Assembly (NCBI GenBank): GCA_905221605.1
Contig: CAJNDS010000374.1
Coordinates: 1-64,000, forward strand
Direction: 5' to 3'
DNA: 64,000 bases
From: Symbiodinium natans
Lineage: Eukaryota > Sar > Dinophyceae > Suessiales > Symbiodiniaceae
The notes under the pieces are model-generated. The model had not been told where the DNA came from, searched no databases, and was given only the letters and a program-made list of their open reading frames with translations. The translations under genes were made by a program, and so were the position numbers. Positions 39,788 through 52,504 of the stretch are shown here, piece after piece (the first letter of the stretch is position 1; each line of letters starts with the position of its first letter).

Positions 39788-41306
39788 ATGGCTGACCCCG
39801 GGCTGTCAACCCCTGTGCCTGAAGACGAAGACGACGAAGCTTTGTTTGGCCCCGGTGGTGCCCAGGACGGGCAACAACCGCCAACACAACCCACTGGAGC
39901 TTCTGCTTCAGCGGGAGGACCCGCCACGGTCGTCGGACTTGACCCTCAACTCCAGCAGATGATGGTCCAGATGATGCAGAGTCAGCAAATGATGATGCAG
40001 AATCAGCAACAGACACTTCAAGTTCTGGTGGCAAAGATGGAGGCCGACGAGAGAAGGAGACGTGAGCAGGAAGCATTGTCGGCAGCTGTGAGCAACCCAT
40101 TTGGGGGTGCTTCAAGTGCAGCAGCTGCTGGAAGTCCCACGGCAAAGGCTTCTGCTCCTCCACCGGCGCCATCACAGAACCTGCATGTTGGAAGTAACCG
40201 TGCAGAGAAGTATCTGCCAGCATTGCCGCTCATCGATAATGTGTCGATGGGAAAAGGGCGTGTGAGAGAGCTGGAGGAGTACCATCGGTGGTGCGAGGTG
40301 CTTGCTTCCTGGCTGGCGTTGATAGACGACAACTATGTCAATGAGTTGCGCCAGGCAATGACGCATGACCGTGAGATCAAGCAGTCTGACATGGCAGTTC
40401 CGGTAGCATCGCGTTCGGCAAGGTTGTTTTACTACCTGCAACAAAGTCTGCAGAAGTTCGAACGTGGGATGGAACTGGTGAGAAGCACGTCGATGCGTCA
40501 AGGACAAGCTGCTTGTGGTTATGAGGTAATGCGTCAAATGCACCAGACCTTCAGCATTGTCTCTCGCATGGAGGCCATTGCTGTGAGAGATGAAGCCCTT
40601 CGCCTAACTTCGAAGGCGAGTTCGTACAAGCGACCGCTTGACTGCGTCCGCTTCCTTGAGGACGAGCTTGGGAAGGTAGACCAGAAGCTGCATCGGTTCC
40701 CTGAACTGAGGCTTGGAGCATCTGATCGTTCAACCCTTCTTCTTCAATCTGTCAGCCCAGAGTGTAGGCATTACGTTGTCCTGCATGGGAAGTCTGGGAG
40801 CTGGGAGGAACTGGTTGAAAGCATCCGGTTCTACGAGGAGCAGACCCGATTGTGTGATGCTGGTTCGCTGAATGCAGTTGGGGAGCGCGGCCTCTGCTGG
40901 AACTGTGGCAAATCAGGCCATATGAGTTGGCAGTGCCCCGACAAGAGCTCTGGCAAAGGGAAGAAGAGGGATGAACCGAAAGGTGGAAAGCCTTCTGGTT
41001 CCAAGAATCGAGAGAAGAGCCCTAAAGGGAAGGGCAAAGGCAAAGGGAAGACAGACAAAGGAAAGGGTGGAAAGCCCAAGGGGAAGCCAAAGAACAAAGG
41101 AAAGCCCAAGGGCCGAGCTGTGGAAGACGAGCAGTCTGACCAGGTGATGGCAATGCGGTCTCATCATCTGAGTGGCTTGGGTCCGGGGACAAGAACTAAT
41201 GAGCCCAATGAAGCTGAGCCCCCTCGTCTCACCATGACGAACGGAGAGATCGAGAGACTGAACCAGTCATCCTCTCGGAATAGCTCTTTCGCATGGCTCA
41301 TTGATA
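39788..41306 (+). CDS. Copia C Gag, cut at the protease motif
   Basis: From ATG 39788. N-terminal acidic and Q/M-rich region (QMMVQMMQSQQMM, ~55-75) likely forming a coiled coil. Gag core ~135-350. CCHC knuckle CWNCGKSGHMSWQC at residues 370-383. Then a long K/G/P basic tail (~385-440). The copia protease begins with WLIDS at 41291-41305, and there the sequence changes abruptly to LINE leader DNA. The frame runs on to a stop at 41326 in foreign sequence. Protease, integrase and RT of this element are missing, so it is a truncated element with an intact Gag. Confidence 0.85.
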
Positions 41307-41541
41307 GTCGGCTGCCAGCAACATAGCTGCCTGAGTACGGCCTCGCCAAGTGCTGAGGGAACTTTTCGGCCTCGCTTCGGCAGAGGGTGTGTTTTCGGCC
41401 TCGCTTCGGCAGAGGGAGTGGCCAAGTTTCGGCCTCGCTCCGGCTGAGGACACATAAAGTTCGGCCTCACTACGGTTGAGGGGATCTTCCGGCCTCGCAT
41501 TGCTGAGGTGCTGGTGGGACTGGCATCAGGCTGCAGCAGTC

Positions 41542-42513
41542 ATGGGGAAGCATTGTACTGTGTGTGCCCACTGTGAGGTGGGTTGGGTCTGGAATGAAGA
41601 CTTGTACTACAGCCCGAACTGCTGGCATTGCGGAAAGGCGTGGAAAAAGGCCACCTACCGTGAGCGAGCATGGTCAAGCCAGCGTAAGAAGTGGCAATGG
41701 CCAAAGGAAGACGCTACATGGTGGACAAGACATGCCAAGAACAAAGAAGGGATGGCCGACCAAGCCCTCACGAAGGCGTGGGGTACGCTTTCTATGGAGG
41801 CAAAGAAGGCCATCGAAGAAGCAGGATGGAAGCCACAGACGATGGAGCCGGGGCCCATTTGGCCCCCGGGACTACCAGGAAGTGGATCACAAGCCGAAAG
41901 CATGACGCAAAAGGAGTACCATGCGGCCATTGAAGCGGTGTGGCAAGGAGCTGAGCCCGCAGTGCAAAGGCTGCTCAGAGCAGCGGGTATTCCCCCGCCG
42001 GGGGACTACAAGCCCGAAGACGAGACGCCCAAACAGGAGCTCAGCCGCCATGTTGGTACATATAGACGGACGACAAACAAGCTAAGATCGCTTATTGAGA
42101 AGAAGGTCCGTCTCCAAGACAAAACGGAGAAGATCAAGAGCGAGTTCGAGCAGGCCATGAAGCAGCTTGCGCAAGTCAGCCAGGCCATCCAGGCTACGGA
42201 GCTGGAGGTAGCGGAAGCACAGAAGAAGGTCCAAGCCTGCGTGAAAGATGAAGAGGACTCGCCTTACAAGGACGTCGCGGCCTACCTGGAAAAGGAAGGG
42301 ATCATCCTGTCTGAGGAGCAAGCAGAGGCGCTCAAAACGAGGATGGCGGTCAAGGTCGTGGAGACAGATTGGACGGGAGTCTTGGGACAAAGAGAGCCGA
42401 GCATGCCAGTCGAACTTGGCATATATGGGCCGATGCGCATGTCTCGAGATGTCTCAGTCAGGGCAACGCCGACGGGGCGGGAACGCTCGCCGGCGCGTGC
42501 CCAGGGCGAGTGA
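41542..42513 (+). CDS. LINE2 ORF1: zinc-finger and coiled-coil protein
   Basis: 323 residues, same length and start as LINE1 ORF1. The cysteine knuckle (CTVCAHC, CWHCGKAWKK) and coiled coil are conserved, with substitutions such as YSPNCW for YNPYCW and RHAKN for RPAKN. Open throughout. Ends 69 bases before ORF2. Confidence 0.75.
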   Translation: MGKHCTVCAHCEVGWVWNEDLYYSPNCWHCGKAWKKATYRERAWSSQRKKWQWPKEDATWWTRHAKNKEGMADQALTKAWGTLSMEAKKAIEEAGWKPQTMEPGPIWPPGLPGSGSQAESMTQKEYHAAIEAVWQGAEPAVQRLLRAAGIPPPGDYKPEDETPKQELSRHVGTYRRTTNKLRSLIEKKVRLQDKTEKIKSEFEQAMKQLAQVSQAIQATELEVAEAQKKVQACVKDEEDSPYKDVAAYLEKEGIILSEEQAEALKTRMAVKVVETDWTGVLGQREPSMPVELGIYGPMRMSRDVSVRATPTGRERSPARAQGE

Positions 42514-42582
42514 AACCACAGGCTGGGACAGGAGCGGAGGGGCCGACACCTCAGGGCAGCTCCTGGTCCGAACAGCCAAAAT

Positions 42583-45500
42583 ATGAAAGCAAGACAAGTA
42601 GAGGAGTCTCAATGGGGAGACTCTGAGTTCTCTTTTGACGGTGGCCGAAAGCAGTGTCACGGGGACATTGTATGGCCACAGGTACATGGGGAAGGCAGTC
42701 AAGCTGTGTATAGTACCCAAGTGCCTAATACAAACAGCACAGTGGAAGACAGCCAAGAGAGCTGGAGTCCAGTAACGCGGGGTCCGAAGTCAGCCCGTGC
42801 TGTGGACAGCAGTTGGGCGGTCACAGGGCCCAGATACTTCAGTCTGGGATGTGCGGACCATGAGGATGAATGTGCGAATTCGGCCTCGCAAAAAGCAGAG
42901 GGAAGCCAAACACAGATGGGAGACCCAACAGCAGTAAGAGGGGATAGCCTAAAGGCCTCGCAGAAAGCTGAGGAAGCAAGGTTGTCGGCCTCGCAAAGTG
43001 CTGAGGGTCACCAAAGGAAGCAAAAGCCCAAGAAACGGAAAGCGCACCCAAAAGCACCACCTAAGGATCTACCACAGGAGTGGCAAATGCTGTGCCAAGT
43101 GGTGGGTAGATATGATGCTTCCAGTGAGGCTGCCGCACTCGAAGCCATTGAGAAGCTGGAAGAGCAGGACCTCAACCCGCTACAACAACGAGCATGCCAC
43201 GAAGTGCTTCGTTCCTTTGTGGAGCAGGACGCACAATACGCCAAATGGATCTTGGAAGATGTGGCAAGTGGGTATCGCCAAGATGATAAGGCCGAATGTA
43301 TCAAAATCACAGCGGCTAACATCACCAGCTGGAGGAAACCCATAGCGGCATGGATACACGAACTAGGACCGGACCTGGTGGTGCTGCAGGAAACCCATCT
43401 CAAGACGGAGGGTATCCAGCAAGCCATGAGCCATTGCCAAGATATGGGATACACCTTCATTGGCATGCCTGGCAGCACAAAAATTAAGGGTGTACAAGGA
43501 GTGGCAGTGGTGGCACCCCGACATAGGAACCTGCGATACCTTACCGAGTATGGTTTAGGACCGGCGGGCTTCCTGGCATGTGCCATGAGAAACAAAGGCT
43601 GGGATTTGATCATCGTCAGTCTGTATTTGGAGAGCGGGGTCGGATTCCAGGCTCCAAACAATATCCAAGTACTGGCGAGACTGATAGCCTTTCTCAAGGG
43701 CTGCAAAGTGCCATATATGGTGCTGGGTGATTGGAATGAAGCCCAGGATACCATGAGGGGCACAACTCTGGCGACAGAAGTTGGTGGTGCATTTGTTGGA
43801 GTGGGGGAACCAACGGCCCAAGGATCGGACGAAATCGATTACGGGCTGGTTGCGAAATGCTTGGTGCCCATCCTGCAAGTGAAAACGGATTGGGAAACCC
43901 CTTTTCGGCCTCATGCTGCGATGCATTGGAGGGTAGCCCAACCGTGCAGTAGCCCTGATGTTCCCCAGATGAAGAAGGCGGGAGCACTGGTGACGGAGAC
44001 TGTGGAATACGAACCAGTTCAAAACACACAGACCATCAACATCTTGGATGAACCCAAGATGGAAGATGAGCTCAGTGAGACATTCGCTCACCTGAGTGCC
44101 GGTGTGGAGAGGTCGATCACAGGCCGAATCGACGGTATGGGTGTTAAATCGGAGATTGTCCGGAAGAAATTGGTGGTCAACAACCCGGAGAACGTTGTCT
44201 GGACAGGCAAGAGGGCGGCCTTTTGGAACCGGGTCCAACAATGGGTCAAACAAGGCAGACATCATGGCGATGCGCATCCGGTGGCGCGTCTGGTCCAACG
44301 CAGGCTCGGCGAGTATTACGAGGGTGATGCGCAGAACCAGGAGGATATGCTCGTGAGTATCCTGGGCCGGGGTACGGACGCTAGACTTGTTCTGAAGCGC
44401 ATCGACGAACAGCAATGCTACGCGAGAAAGGCGGATATGGAGGAGACAGCCCACCAGTACAAGCAATGGCTCAGCAAGGCCATGGAAAAGGGCATGCGAC
44501 CATTATACAATGCCTTGCGAAAAGAAGAACAAGTGGTACACAGACCCTACATGGAAGATGACATGCTGGAACGGCCACACATTCGCCGAGACCACTGGGC
44601 GGCAGTGTGGACGAAGGGCCAGCCGTTGGCAAAGTCGGCCTCGCTCATGACGGAGCTTGAGGATGCAGCCAAAAAACAAGCGGCCAGCGTGGAGCCGCTG
44701 AACCCTGTAGAGGTCAAGGCAAGGATCAAAAAACTGGCGAATGGAGTGCAAGCGGGTTGCCCAGCGGCGCCATCGTTGGCAAAGGTGGCATTGCACCCGG
44801 TGATTGATAAGATCCAAAGGCGAAGAGATGTGACAAATGTGGATTGTTGGTTGGATGATGTCTCAATTGACATCCAGCATAAATCCTTTAAACAAGCGGC
44901 GGATAGTGCGATACGAGTCTACCGCAGCTTAAAGGACGGGATGGACGCCAATGGTTTCACGATTTCATCCAAGAAGACAGGGTTTGTAGCCAGCAGTACC
45001 CAGGCGAGCAAGCACCTGCGAGGACTACTGTTACCGCATGAGCCGCAAGTGTACGACGTGATGCGTGACTTGGGCGTCGACAGTACTGGTGGGAGAAAGC
45101 GTCGCTTGGTGACGTCGGCCACGCGGGCGAAAAAAGCACACGCACGACAAAGCAAGTTGTCCAGGCTGGGGCCGCCGCCCAGCACTAAACTCCGCGTGGT
45201 TAAGGCTGCGATCACATCGGTGGCTCTGTGGGGGCACCCATCAGTGGGGGTATCACCCAAAAGAATGAAATGGCTCCGTACAGTGGTTGGAAAACACCTG
45301 GGCAAATACAAGCTTGGTAGTTTGGAAACCATTTTGGACATGGGAGCCAAGAAATGCCAGGATCCGAAGAGCACAATCCACAAGCAGCATTTCAAGGTGG
45401 TGGCTAAAGTTTTCCGTGCATGGATTGGTGGCGGAAAAGCCCACTTTGACTTGGCCTGGAAAACCACTTGGAAGAGGTTGAGTGCGGCCAAACACCACTG

Positions 45501-46371
45501 GCCACTGGTCACGGGACCGATGGCGGCAACCATGGCGTACTTAATCGATCTGAAGGTGGATGCCAGTGACCCAGGCAAATGGAAGAGAGGAAGTGTCCTC
45601 AACGTTGATTGGACCCAGCCACGCATGGGTAGCCTCGCCTACAAATGGCTTGAGGGATTCCTGGAGGAACAGAAACGGGCTGCAATAGCGCGACAGGCAG
45701 GTGGCGCTGGTGCCCAAGAGGGGCTGGATTGGACGCCGCATCACAAGCTGACGAAGCTGGGAGGCCTAAGCCCAGGCCTTATGGAAGGTATAAAGTCAGT
45801 GTGGCACGCGGGCGTCATCACGGAGTCCAAGCCTGGATGGTGCAAGAAGTGCCAAATGCCAGCAACTCTGGAGCATGTCCTCAAAGAATGTCCTTACTGG
45901 CGTGAACAAGGGTTCAAAGAACCCAAGCTCCAGGAATACTTGCGCCACAAATACCCATGGGAGTGTCTGTGGACAAGGGCACTCCTGCCAAAGCCGGCGG
46001 TGTGGCACCCGAAGCCGCCGGAACACCTTTTAGGTCTGCGCTACCAAGGATGCTTCGCAGCAGATGCAAAAGTGGAAGCGGAAGGCTTGATCTTCGCCAC
46101 TGACGCAAGTGGAGGTCCAGGAGGAATAGACCCACGTGTACAAACATCAGCCCTCGCAGTGGTGGCTATGTCCTGGACAAAAGGTGTGCTGGTGGAAGTC
46201 GGACGGATTACAGAGCTGGTCTACCCGTGGCAGCCGGTGGTGGACATGGAGCGCCGTGCACTTTTCCGACTAATGGAGCACACGGAGGATCTGATTGATG
46301 TCACTATGGATTGCAAGCCGGCAGTCCAAGCGCTACAAAAAACACAACCGCCGGAGGATGACCTGGAATGG
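42583..46371 (+). pseudogene. LINE2 ORF2, RT core deleted and 3' end cut
   Basis: Open from ATG 42583 to a stop at 46458, but the last 29 codons are copia sequence. Endonuclease is present (QETH, GDWN, DEIDYG). One glycine codon is lost at GVQGVAVV. At 44738-44739 the frame jumps from IKKLA to NGVQAGC: 540 bases (LINE1 10341-10880) are missing in frame, removing RT motifs up to and including the FVDLESFFD aspartates. Motifs B and LDD remain. RNase H is cut after its third acidic residue by the inversion breakpoint. The product could not be an active RT. Confidence 0.85.
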
Positions 46372-49300
46372 GCCCGTTGCTTGCAGTCTTTGCCGCCATG
46401 GATCCATCTGACCCTGCGAGACATCATGACCTCGGGAACCCCGCCCGACAGGTTATGAGCCCAATGATGCCAAGTGCGGAGGGCAGATCAGAGGGAGTAC
46501 CACATGGAACAGGTCGCACGGATGGGGTCAATAGTGGACCAAGGCTTGTGGGAATCCAAGGATCCATGGCAACTAGACAACCTGGAATGGCACCGTTGGT
46601 GAATGGGGTGCAACCTGCAGTCGATGGTTTTTTGGGTGATGCTGGCGGAGGACAGCTAACGACAACCGGACTTGGTCACGCGACAACCGGATATGGAGCG
46701 ACGTCGTCCGAATCCACGAGGGTTGACCAGGGTTTAAGGTTGGTTCATCCTACAACAACACCTAGAGTACTGCAGCCTCAGCACGCACCAGCAGTTCCAG
46801 GACCACCGAGGCAATCTCCGGAGGACAGAGGTCCTTTGCTGCAACAGCCAATGAGGACAGCTTCCTTGCCTTCACCGCCTTTACCAGCTACATCTTTGAC
46901 AGAGGGCCAACCAGTAAGGGTCGAATCACCTCCTCAACTACCACTTCGTGATGACCATCGTGAGGATGAGACTGAGAACCTGCAGCTGGCTATGGTCCCA
47001 ATGGGCTCTCAACCATCACCTGAGGCTGTTCAGGCAATGGCTCGACTTGCAGAACAACAAGGAGCAATTGTCGCAGCTGTACAAGCAAGGGAAGCCCGAT
47101 CTGTCCAAGGTGACTTTGACCCAGAGGAGGGAGAAGCAATGGCGGCCTATGGTGAAGAACAAACGGTTTGGTATGAGAGATTGCAGAGGCTGTTCCAACG
47201 GCGAGTGATCACACCTATGAGAGAGACGGCACAGGTGGTGAGGGCGAGGGCGACACCAATGAGTTCGCTTCAGTCATGGTACTCGCAACCATCACCTCAA
47301 GCTGCAATTCCTCCAAGGGATGGCTCGCTGATGGACCCAGAGACTAGACAGGCTATGAACGAATGGACACAACGAACCTCACTGATCCAGCCTCGACGTG
47401 ATGTACCGCGGAGCCCGGCAGATCAGTCATCAGGGGACTCGTTGTCGCCCGAAATGGTTCAGGAGGAGGTTCGAAGACAGGTACAGCAAGCGATGCAGAA
47501 CCGAGACCGAGGTCCAACAGCTTGAGGAAAAGAATAATCAACTTCGTCTTCTTCTACAAGATTTGGTGGAGACTACTGCATCGGGGAGGAGAGGGGGGGA
47601 AGAGCAACGGAATGGTCTGCAAGAAGATCGCCTTGACGCCCGAGGCCTGAACCTCATGGTGAACAAGGGATGACCAAGGAGATCTTCCTGGTGATGCAGG
47701 TGGCGGACATGGCCATGGAGTGGTGGCAGCGCCTCCGGGTTTGACAACTGGATCTGGAGTGAACCGCCGAGTGGCCTTTGAGGAACCTGATGGTGGAAGA
47801 GGTGGTGGTGCTGAAAAGACCAGTGCAGGGAAGCCATCTGAGCCATCCGGTCATGACCGACAAGGAGGACAAGCACAAAGGGGGTCTATGAACGATGATT
47901 CCCGAGGCACTCCTCCTGAAGGTGACTTTGGGGGCGCTAAGCCCGATCCGGGAATTGGCGGAGGGGAAGAGAAGCCACAAGGACCTTTGGAGATGATTCA
48001 GATGAAGAAGGAGGTCCACGAACCTGAACTGATGAAGGGCAGCATTGATTTGCCGAAGATGCCGGAACCCTACACGGACCAAAGCGCAGTGGCCTTCCTG
48101 GAGTGGATGTACGAAGCTGGGCAAATGGTGGGCTCTTTAACGGACAGAGCCTCAACCTGGTGGGAAGCGGCAACGAGGGTGGCGATCAGTGCGTACCAAG
48201 CCTACCAGATGGAGACACCCTTGCAAAGGTTGAAGATCCGGGCGGACAAGAATGACTTCGTCGACGATCCTAAGTGGGCTAGACTGGAACGAAGGGTTAT
48301 GGCCTTGCTCTTGCAGTCGATGCAACCACAGATCAAGACCGAGGTAACGATGCTGCGGATTGACAAGGTCAAGGACTGTTTGTTCCTCAGAACGAGCATC
48401 ACTCCTGAAGCAACTGGAAATGATCCCTGGATCAGACAACCCCTTGGAGTTGACTTCGTCACTGCGGGAAGTTGATCACACGTGCTGGGGAGATGGGGGT
48501 TAATCTGCCTGACGGTTCCATTCTTTTGGTGGCCATCGAGTCCGCGGTGAAGAAGCTTGTGGATGGGAACAGAGACATGGCCTTCAAGTTGAGCATGGCG
48601 AAGCAGGACCTCCAATTGCCATATCGTCCTACCACGACATCTGTTCTGACCTATGTGGACCACATCTTGGCCGAGTTGCAGCAAGTGATCCCCATGGCCA
48701 AGAATGACCAGCCGAAGTTGAAGGGGGTGATCGCTGAGCCACGAGTTCCTGTCGAAGGAGGACAAGAAATCTAGGTGCTGGAGTTGCGGAGCAAAATCTG
48801 AATGTCCTGTCAAGAGGAAAGGGAGGAGGAAAGCCGCGAGTCGAATCCCCAGCACCAACAACACCCTCGTTGTCAAAGGTTTGGTACAACTTCGAACGCA
48901 AGCTCCAATGAGGTCCATGTTCCGGAGAGCCTGCTTGGAGATGCCCGACCACCACCGAGTTCAGGAAGGCAACCTTGATGGATGAGATCCAGCACTCCAC
49001 CCGGTTTCGGGTACAGTTGGCAGATGGACCTGGCAAACCACTTCCGGAACGTTGCTTTCGGAGATTATCCCTCCGAAAGATGCGGAGACAATCCTTCCCC
49101 TTGGCAACCTGGTGCAGTCTTCAGGCTACACCCTCAAATGGAGCAAGAAACGCGGCTTGGAGGTGATCCATCCTTGGTATGGATGGGTCCTGAGAAAGCA
49201 CGAAGCTGATTTCGAAGCTAAGAAGAAGGAACTTTCCAAGCTAAAGGGGAACACGCTGGAAGGTGACCATGATGCCAGAGGTAGGAAAGATGGCTCGCTC

Positions 49301-49667
49301 AGATATAACGTATTTTCACTCCATGTTGCCGAGGGTCTAGGGTGGCACCCATGCCTCGGTCACAACACAGAAGACAAGATTCTTGTGATGATTGGGCACC
49401 AGGACTTACTTTGCGGACCAATGGGGGTGGCAGGAAGTTGAAGGCCTTACCGCTTAGCCGGATGGGTTGTTGGAAGTTGATGAGTCAAGATGGGGTACAC
49501 ATGTTCAGGAGGACAAGCCACCGAAATAACTTCGAAGCGGTTGCTCCCTGAAGATTTGTGGGTGGGAACACTTGGCAAAGTTTCCAGACACACTCTGGAG
49601 TTCCTGTTGTCCAGATCAAGATGGGCAAGAACACCTACACATTTGCAGGTCTTTAGTTGGAAGGGGA
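46372..49667 (+). pseudogene. Copia D gag to protease region, decayed
   Basis: ATG at 46398 in a GCCGCCATGG context starts a 376-residue open frame: P/Q/T-rich N-terminus, then RLQRLFQRRVITPMRETAQV and SPEMVQEEVRRQVQQAMQNR, a pattern typical of dinoflagellate copia Gag. It stops at 47525. The sequence continues in shifting frames: LEEKNNQLRLLLQDLV (47530s), the Gag core at 47990-48430 (TDRASTWWEAATRVAISAYQ), AKQDLQLPYRPTTTSVLTYVDH (48600s), a knuckle remnant CWSCGAK near 48780, and GYTLKWSKKRGLEVIHPWYG near 49125 from the protease linker. It ends at GATTG (49668-49672), the target duplication of copia C. At least five frame changes. Confidence 0.7.
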
Positions 49668-49672
49668 GATTG

Positions 49673-50068
49673 TGTGAAAACACAGCAGCAGCGCGCTGAA
49701 CCCTCTTTTTCTCACGACTTGAGCCAAAGTCATAAGCCGGAGGCTTCGTCAGTGAAACTCTTTACACACAGGTGAAAACTCTGCTCTGCCACGTGTTCTC
49801 CACAGCCACAAAACAAACTCAAACGTCAGTGGGAGTTCTCGGGACCTACCCAACTACACCTAAAGCAAGCAAAAACGTGCACAGTCACTTCTACAGCTTC
49901 CAGACACACATCCCTACAACTCAAGCACTTCAAAAGGCTTTCCCACTTAAAGCAGCACTCCCGTCGAGCCTCCAAGGCACAACTACGGAGTTCCTCCAAC
50001 TACACACACACAACTCTGAGCCAGCATGCAGGACAACAAAGTTAACATGTCCTTAGACAGGAACTTTC
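49673..50068 (-). repeat. Copia C 3' LTR, inverted (396 bp)
   Basis: Reverse complement of LTR bases 4-399. Reading on the minus strand, the R4 tail GCGTGCAGAA is followed by GAAAGTTCCTGTCTAAGG. Beyond its end lies CAATC on the minus strand, matching the CAATC left of 39346 on the plus strand. Confidence 0.85.
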
Positions 50069-52168
50069 TTCTGCACGCTGCGAGGCGTAGCCACCCGAAG
50101 GGGCCGTTGGTCAAGGTGAAACTAAACTAAAAATTACCTCGCTTGAGGTGTTGCGTTCTCAGCTAGGCCCTCTCTCAGCTGCAACCCTCAGCACTCGCGA
50201 GGCCGAACTTTGCCCTCCGCATGCATTGCTGTTGAGGCACTTGTTGTGGCATCAGCCTCCGTAAGTTTGGCAATCCTCACTCAGCACTGGATGTTCTGTT
50301 CGAGGCATATTTCCTCAGCGCATGCGAGGCCGCAAAGTGAAACACGTGAGGTATGAAAGACTGCTACTCCAGGTTCGTCCGCAGCTCCGGCTTTCTCGCA
50401 CTTACTAACCGTGCCTTGCAGCCTCCCCCAAAGTAGCGTCACCCTGGCTTTCTCGCTCTTACTCACCAGTTGACCAATAATGCATCTCACGCGGTTGCTT
50501 CATGGTAAAACTGCAGCTCGAGGTCCCGGCGTTCTCGCTCTTACTAACCCGGACCGATACTGCAGAGAAGCATTGACAGTTGTTCCCTCAGCGGAGGCGA
50601 GGCCGAACAACCATTCCGCTGCATCTGCGCAGCCAGGCCCTCAGCTCCTCACTGAGCCAGGGCTCTCTCGAGACAGAGTTCCCTTGCTGGCAAGCCCTCT
50701 ATCTCTATGTGACCCCCGCGGTGCCACGTATAAGCAGCTGCTCCGCGTGTCTTAGGACCACAGTTTTCATTCGGATTTGTTGTTGTAGGCCTTCCAGTGC
50801 TTGAGGCCGAATCCAAACACCACATCTCACGTCACTCCAACATCTGAAGATAGTGACGCATACTCTGCGTGGCGTCCGCGTGAGCTAGCCTGTCCTAGAG
50901 TTTAGGAGTTCGGCTCCTTTCATCGCTTGTCTTACCACAGGTCTCTTTCGGTGGCCCGTACTCAGCAGCCAGCACATGTACCATCCTCAGACGCCAGAGC
51001 CGCCTTGCCCCAGCAAGTGCCCATTCAAACCACTCACCAGATAGTGAGAGCCAACATCTTCAAACAACCTCCAGCGGCCGTGCCGCGAGGACCTAAACAT
51101 CTGCAAGGTTCCGCCTTGTCTGTGTGCACGGACAGACCCCAGCCCTTGCAGGAGACGTGGATGTAAACAAAAGCAGGCCTGCCATGTCCAGCAGGCTGAT
51201 TACCATTGGTTGCCTTCAGATGGGAAAAGCGCGAAGATCGGGTAACCTCCATCTGAATCCTTTCCGGCCAATACCAACCCTTACAAACCCTCAGCACGGA
51301 GCGAGGCCGAAGGAGGCTTCTTGGACTATTGGTTTTCCGGGGAGCAGCCACCAACAGCTGCTCGTCAACTTGCACTGCGCCGCACCACAGTCCTACTGCA
51401 AGTTCTTTGGCAACGGTTTCTCAGTAGCACCAGTCAATGAGCTTTACGACACTGATGCCTCTGGTTATTTGTGTCCAGGCAGATCCACCAGGGTTGGGCC
51501 AAATCTTTTCTACCTGATTCTACCTGCGAAGAAAATCCTGTTGTGCTCAGCTTGCAGATCCCCGAACACCTGCAAGCTTGGGCTCGAGCACACCGCAATT
51601 GTTCGGGACACTCCTGTCGCCACTGCAAGGATGCCGCTTGCAGTGCGACGTTGGCCTGCACTGTCTGCAGCGTGCCTGGCCGTTTTCCCCCGTGTTTCGG
51701 TCTCACCTTCGTTTTCCACACAAGTGAGCGAGGAACCCAAACTCACCTTCAGCACAGCCCTCAATCCAAATGAGGGTCGGTGGGTTTTGCTCACCCAGAG
51801 ACAGCAGGAATCTCTGGTGAGCAACAGGCTAGCGTCACCCCTCAAGCAAAGCGAGGCTGCAACTCACACTGTGACCCAGAGCAGACTGTAGGTCACAAGG
51901 TTCCCTCAGCAACGCGAGGACGAAAAGCTTCCCTCCAGCGAAGCGAGGCCGAAAACTGTGCACTCACGCCCTTCGTCGACGGCAGCAGTTGGCGGGCCGC
52001 CGCTCTATGACAGCTTAGCCGGTCAGCCGGCCTACGAGCAAACACAGTTTTGCCAGGGCCTCAAAACGGAACCTACCCTTAGTTACAAGCCCCAGGGCCA
52101 GCCACAACGGCACTAAAGACGCTCTCTACCTGAGCACCCCACCAGGGTTGAGCCGAAACCTTGAGCCA
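50069..52168 (-). mobile_element. R4: R-family unit, minus strand
   Basis: About 2.1-kb full copy with head at 52168 and tail at 50070, inserted in the copia C LTR at the same base as the chain in copia A. Preceded (minus) by the LINE2 tail. The antisense frame, here 51124-51891 plus, is open for 255 codons. I regard it as uncertain coding. Confidence 0.75.
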
Positions 52169-52504
52169 AGACAGGAACTTTCGTCTGCACGCTGCGAGGC
52201 GTAGCCACCCGAAGGGGCTGAGGTTAGAGGGTGAAACACACAAACTACAAACTCTGCACAGTGAGACTACCGGTACTAGCCCTCACTTCCCTCAGACATT
52301 TGTCGAGGCCGAAATCCATGCCCTCAGACCGTGGTCGAGGCCGAAATTCCCTCAGGTCTTGCCGAGGCCGAACTTCCCTCATTTGCACCCCTCAGACCAG
52401 AGTCGAGGCCGAAACTTCCTCAGGCAGCACGCCGAGGCGGTATTTCTTGAGTCGGTTGGTGCTTCTCAGACCACTAGCCGTGTTTCTTGTCTGGGCTACG
52501 CTGC

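Larger units (their letters stand above)
41307..46371 (+). mobile_element. LINE2, 5' part (head lost)
   Basis: Second copy of the LINE, starting at AGTCGGCTGCC, ~130 bases inside the LINE1 head (6905). Joined to copia C gag without a target duplication. Runs parallel to LINE1 through the leader hairpins, ORF1 and ORF2 to ...CTGGAATGG at 46371. The rest of this LINE lies inverted at 54760-52183. Leader hairpins at 41339-41508. Confidence 0.85.
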
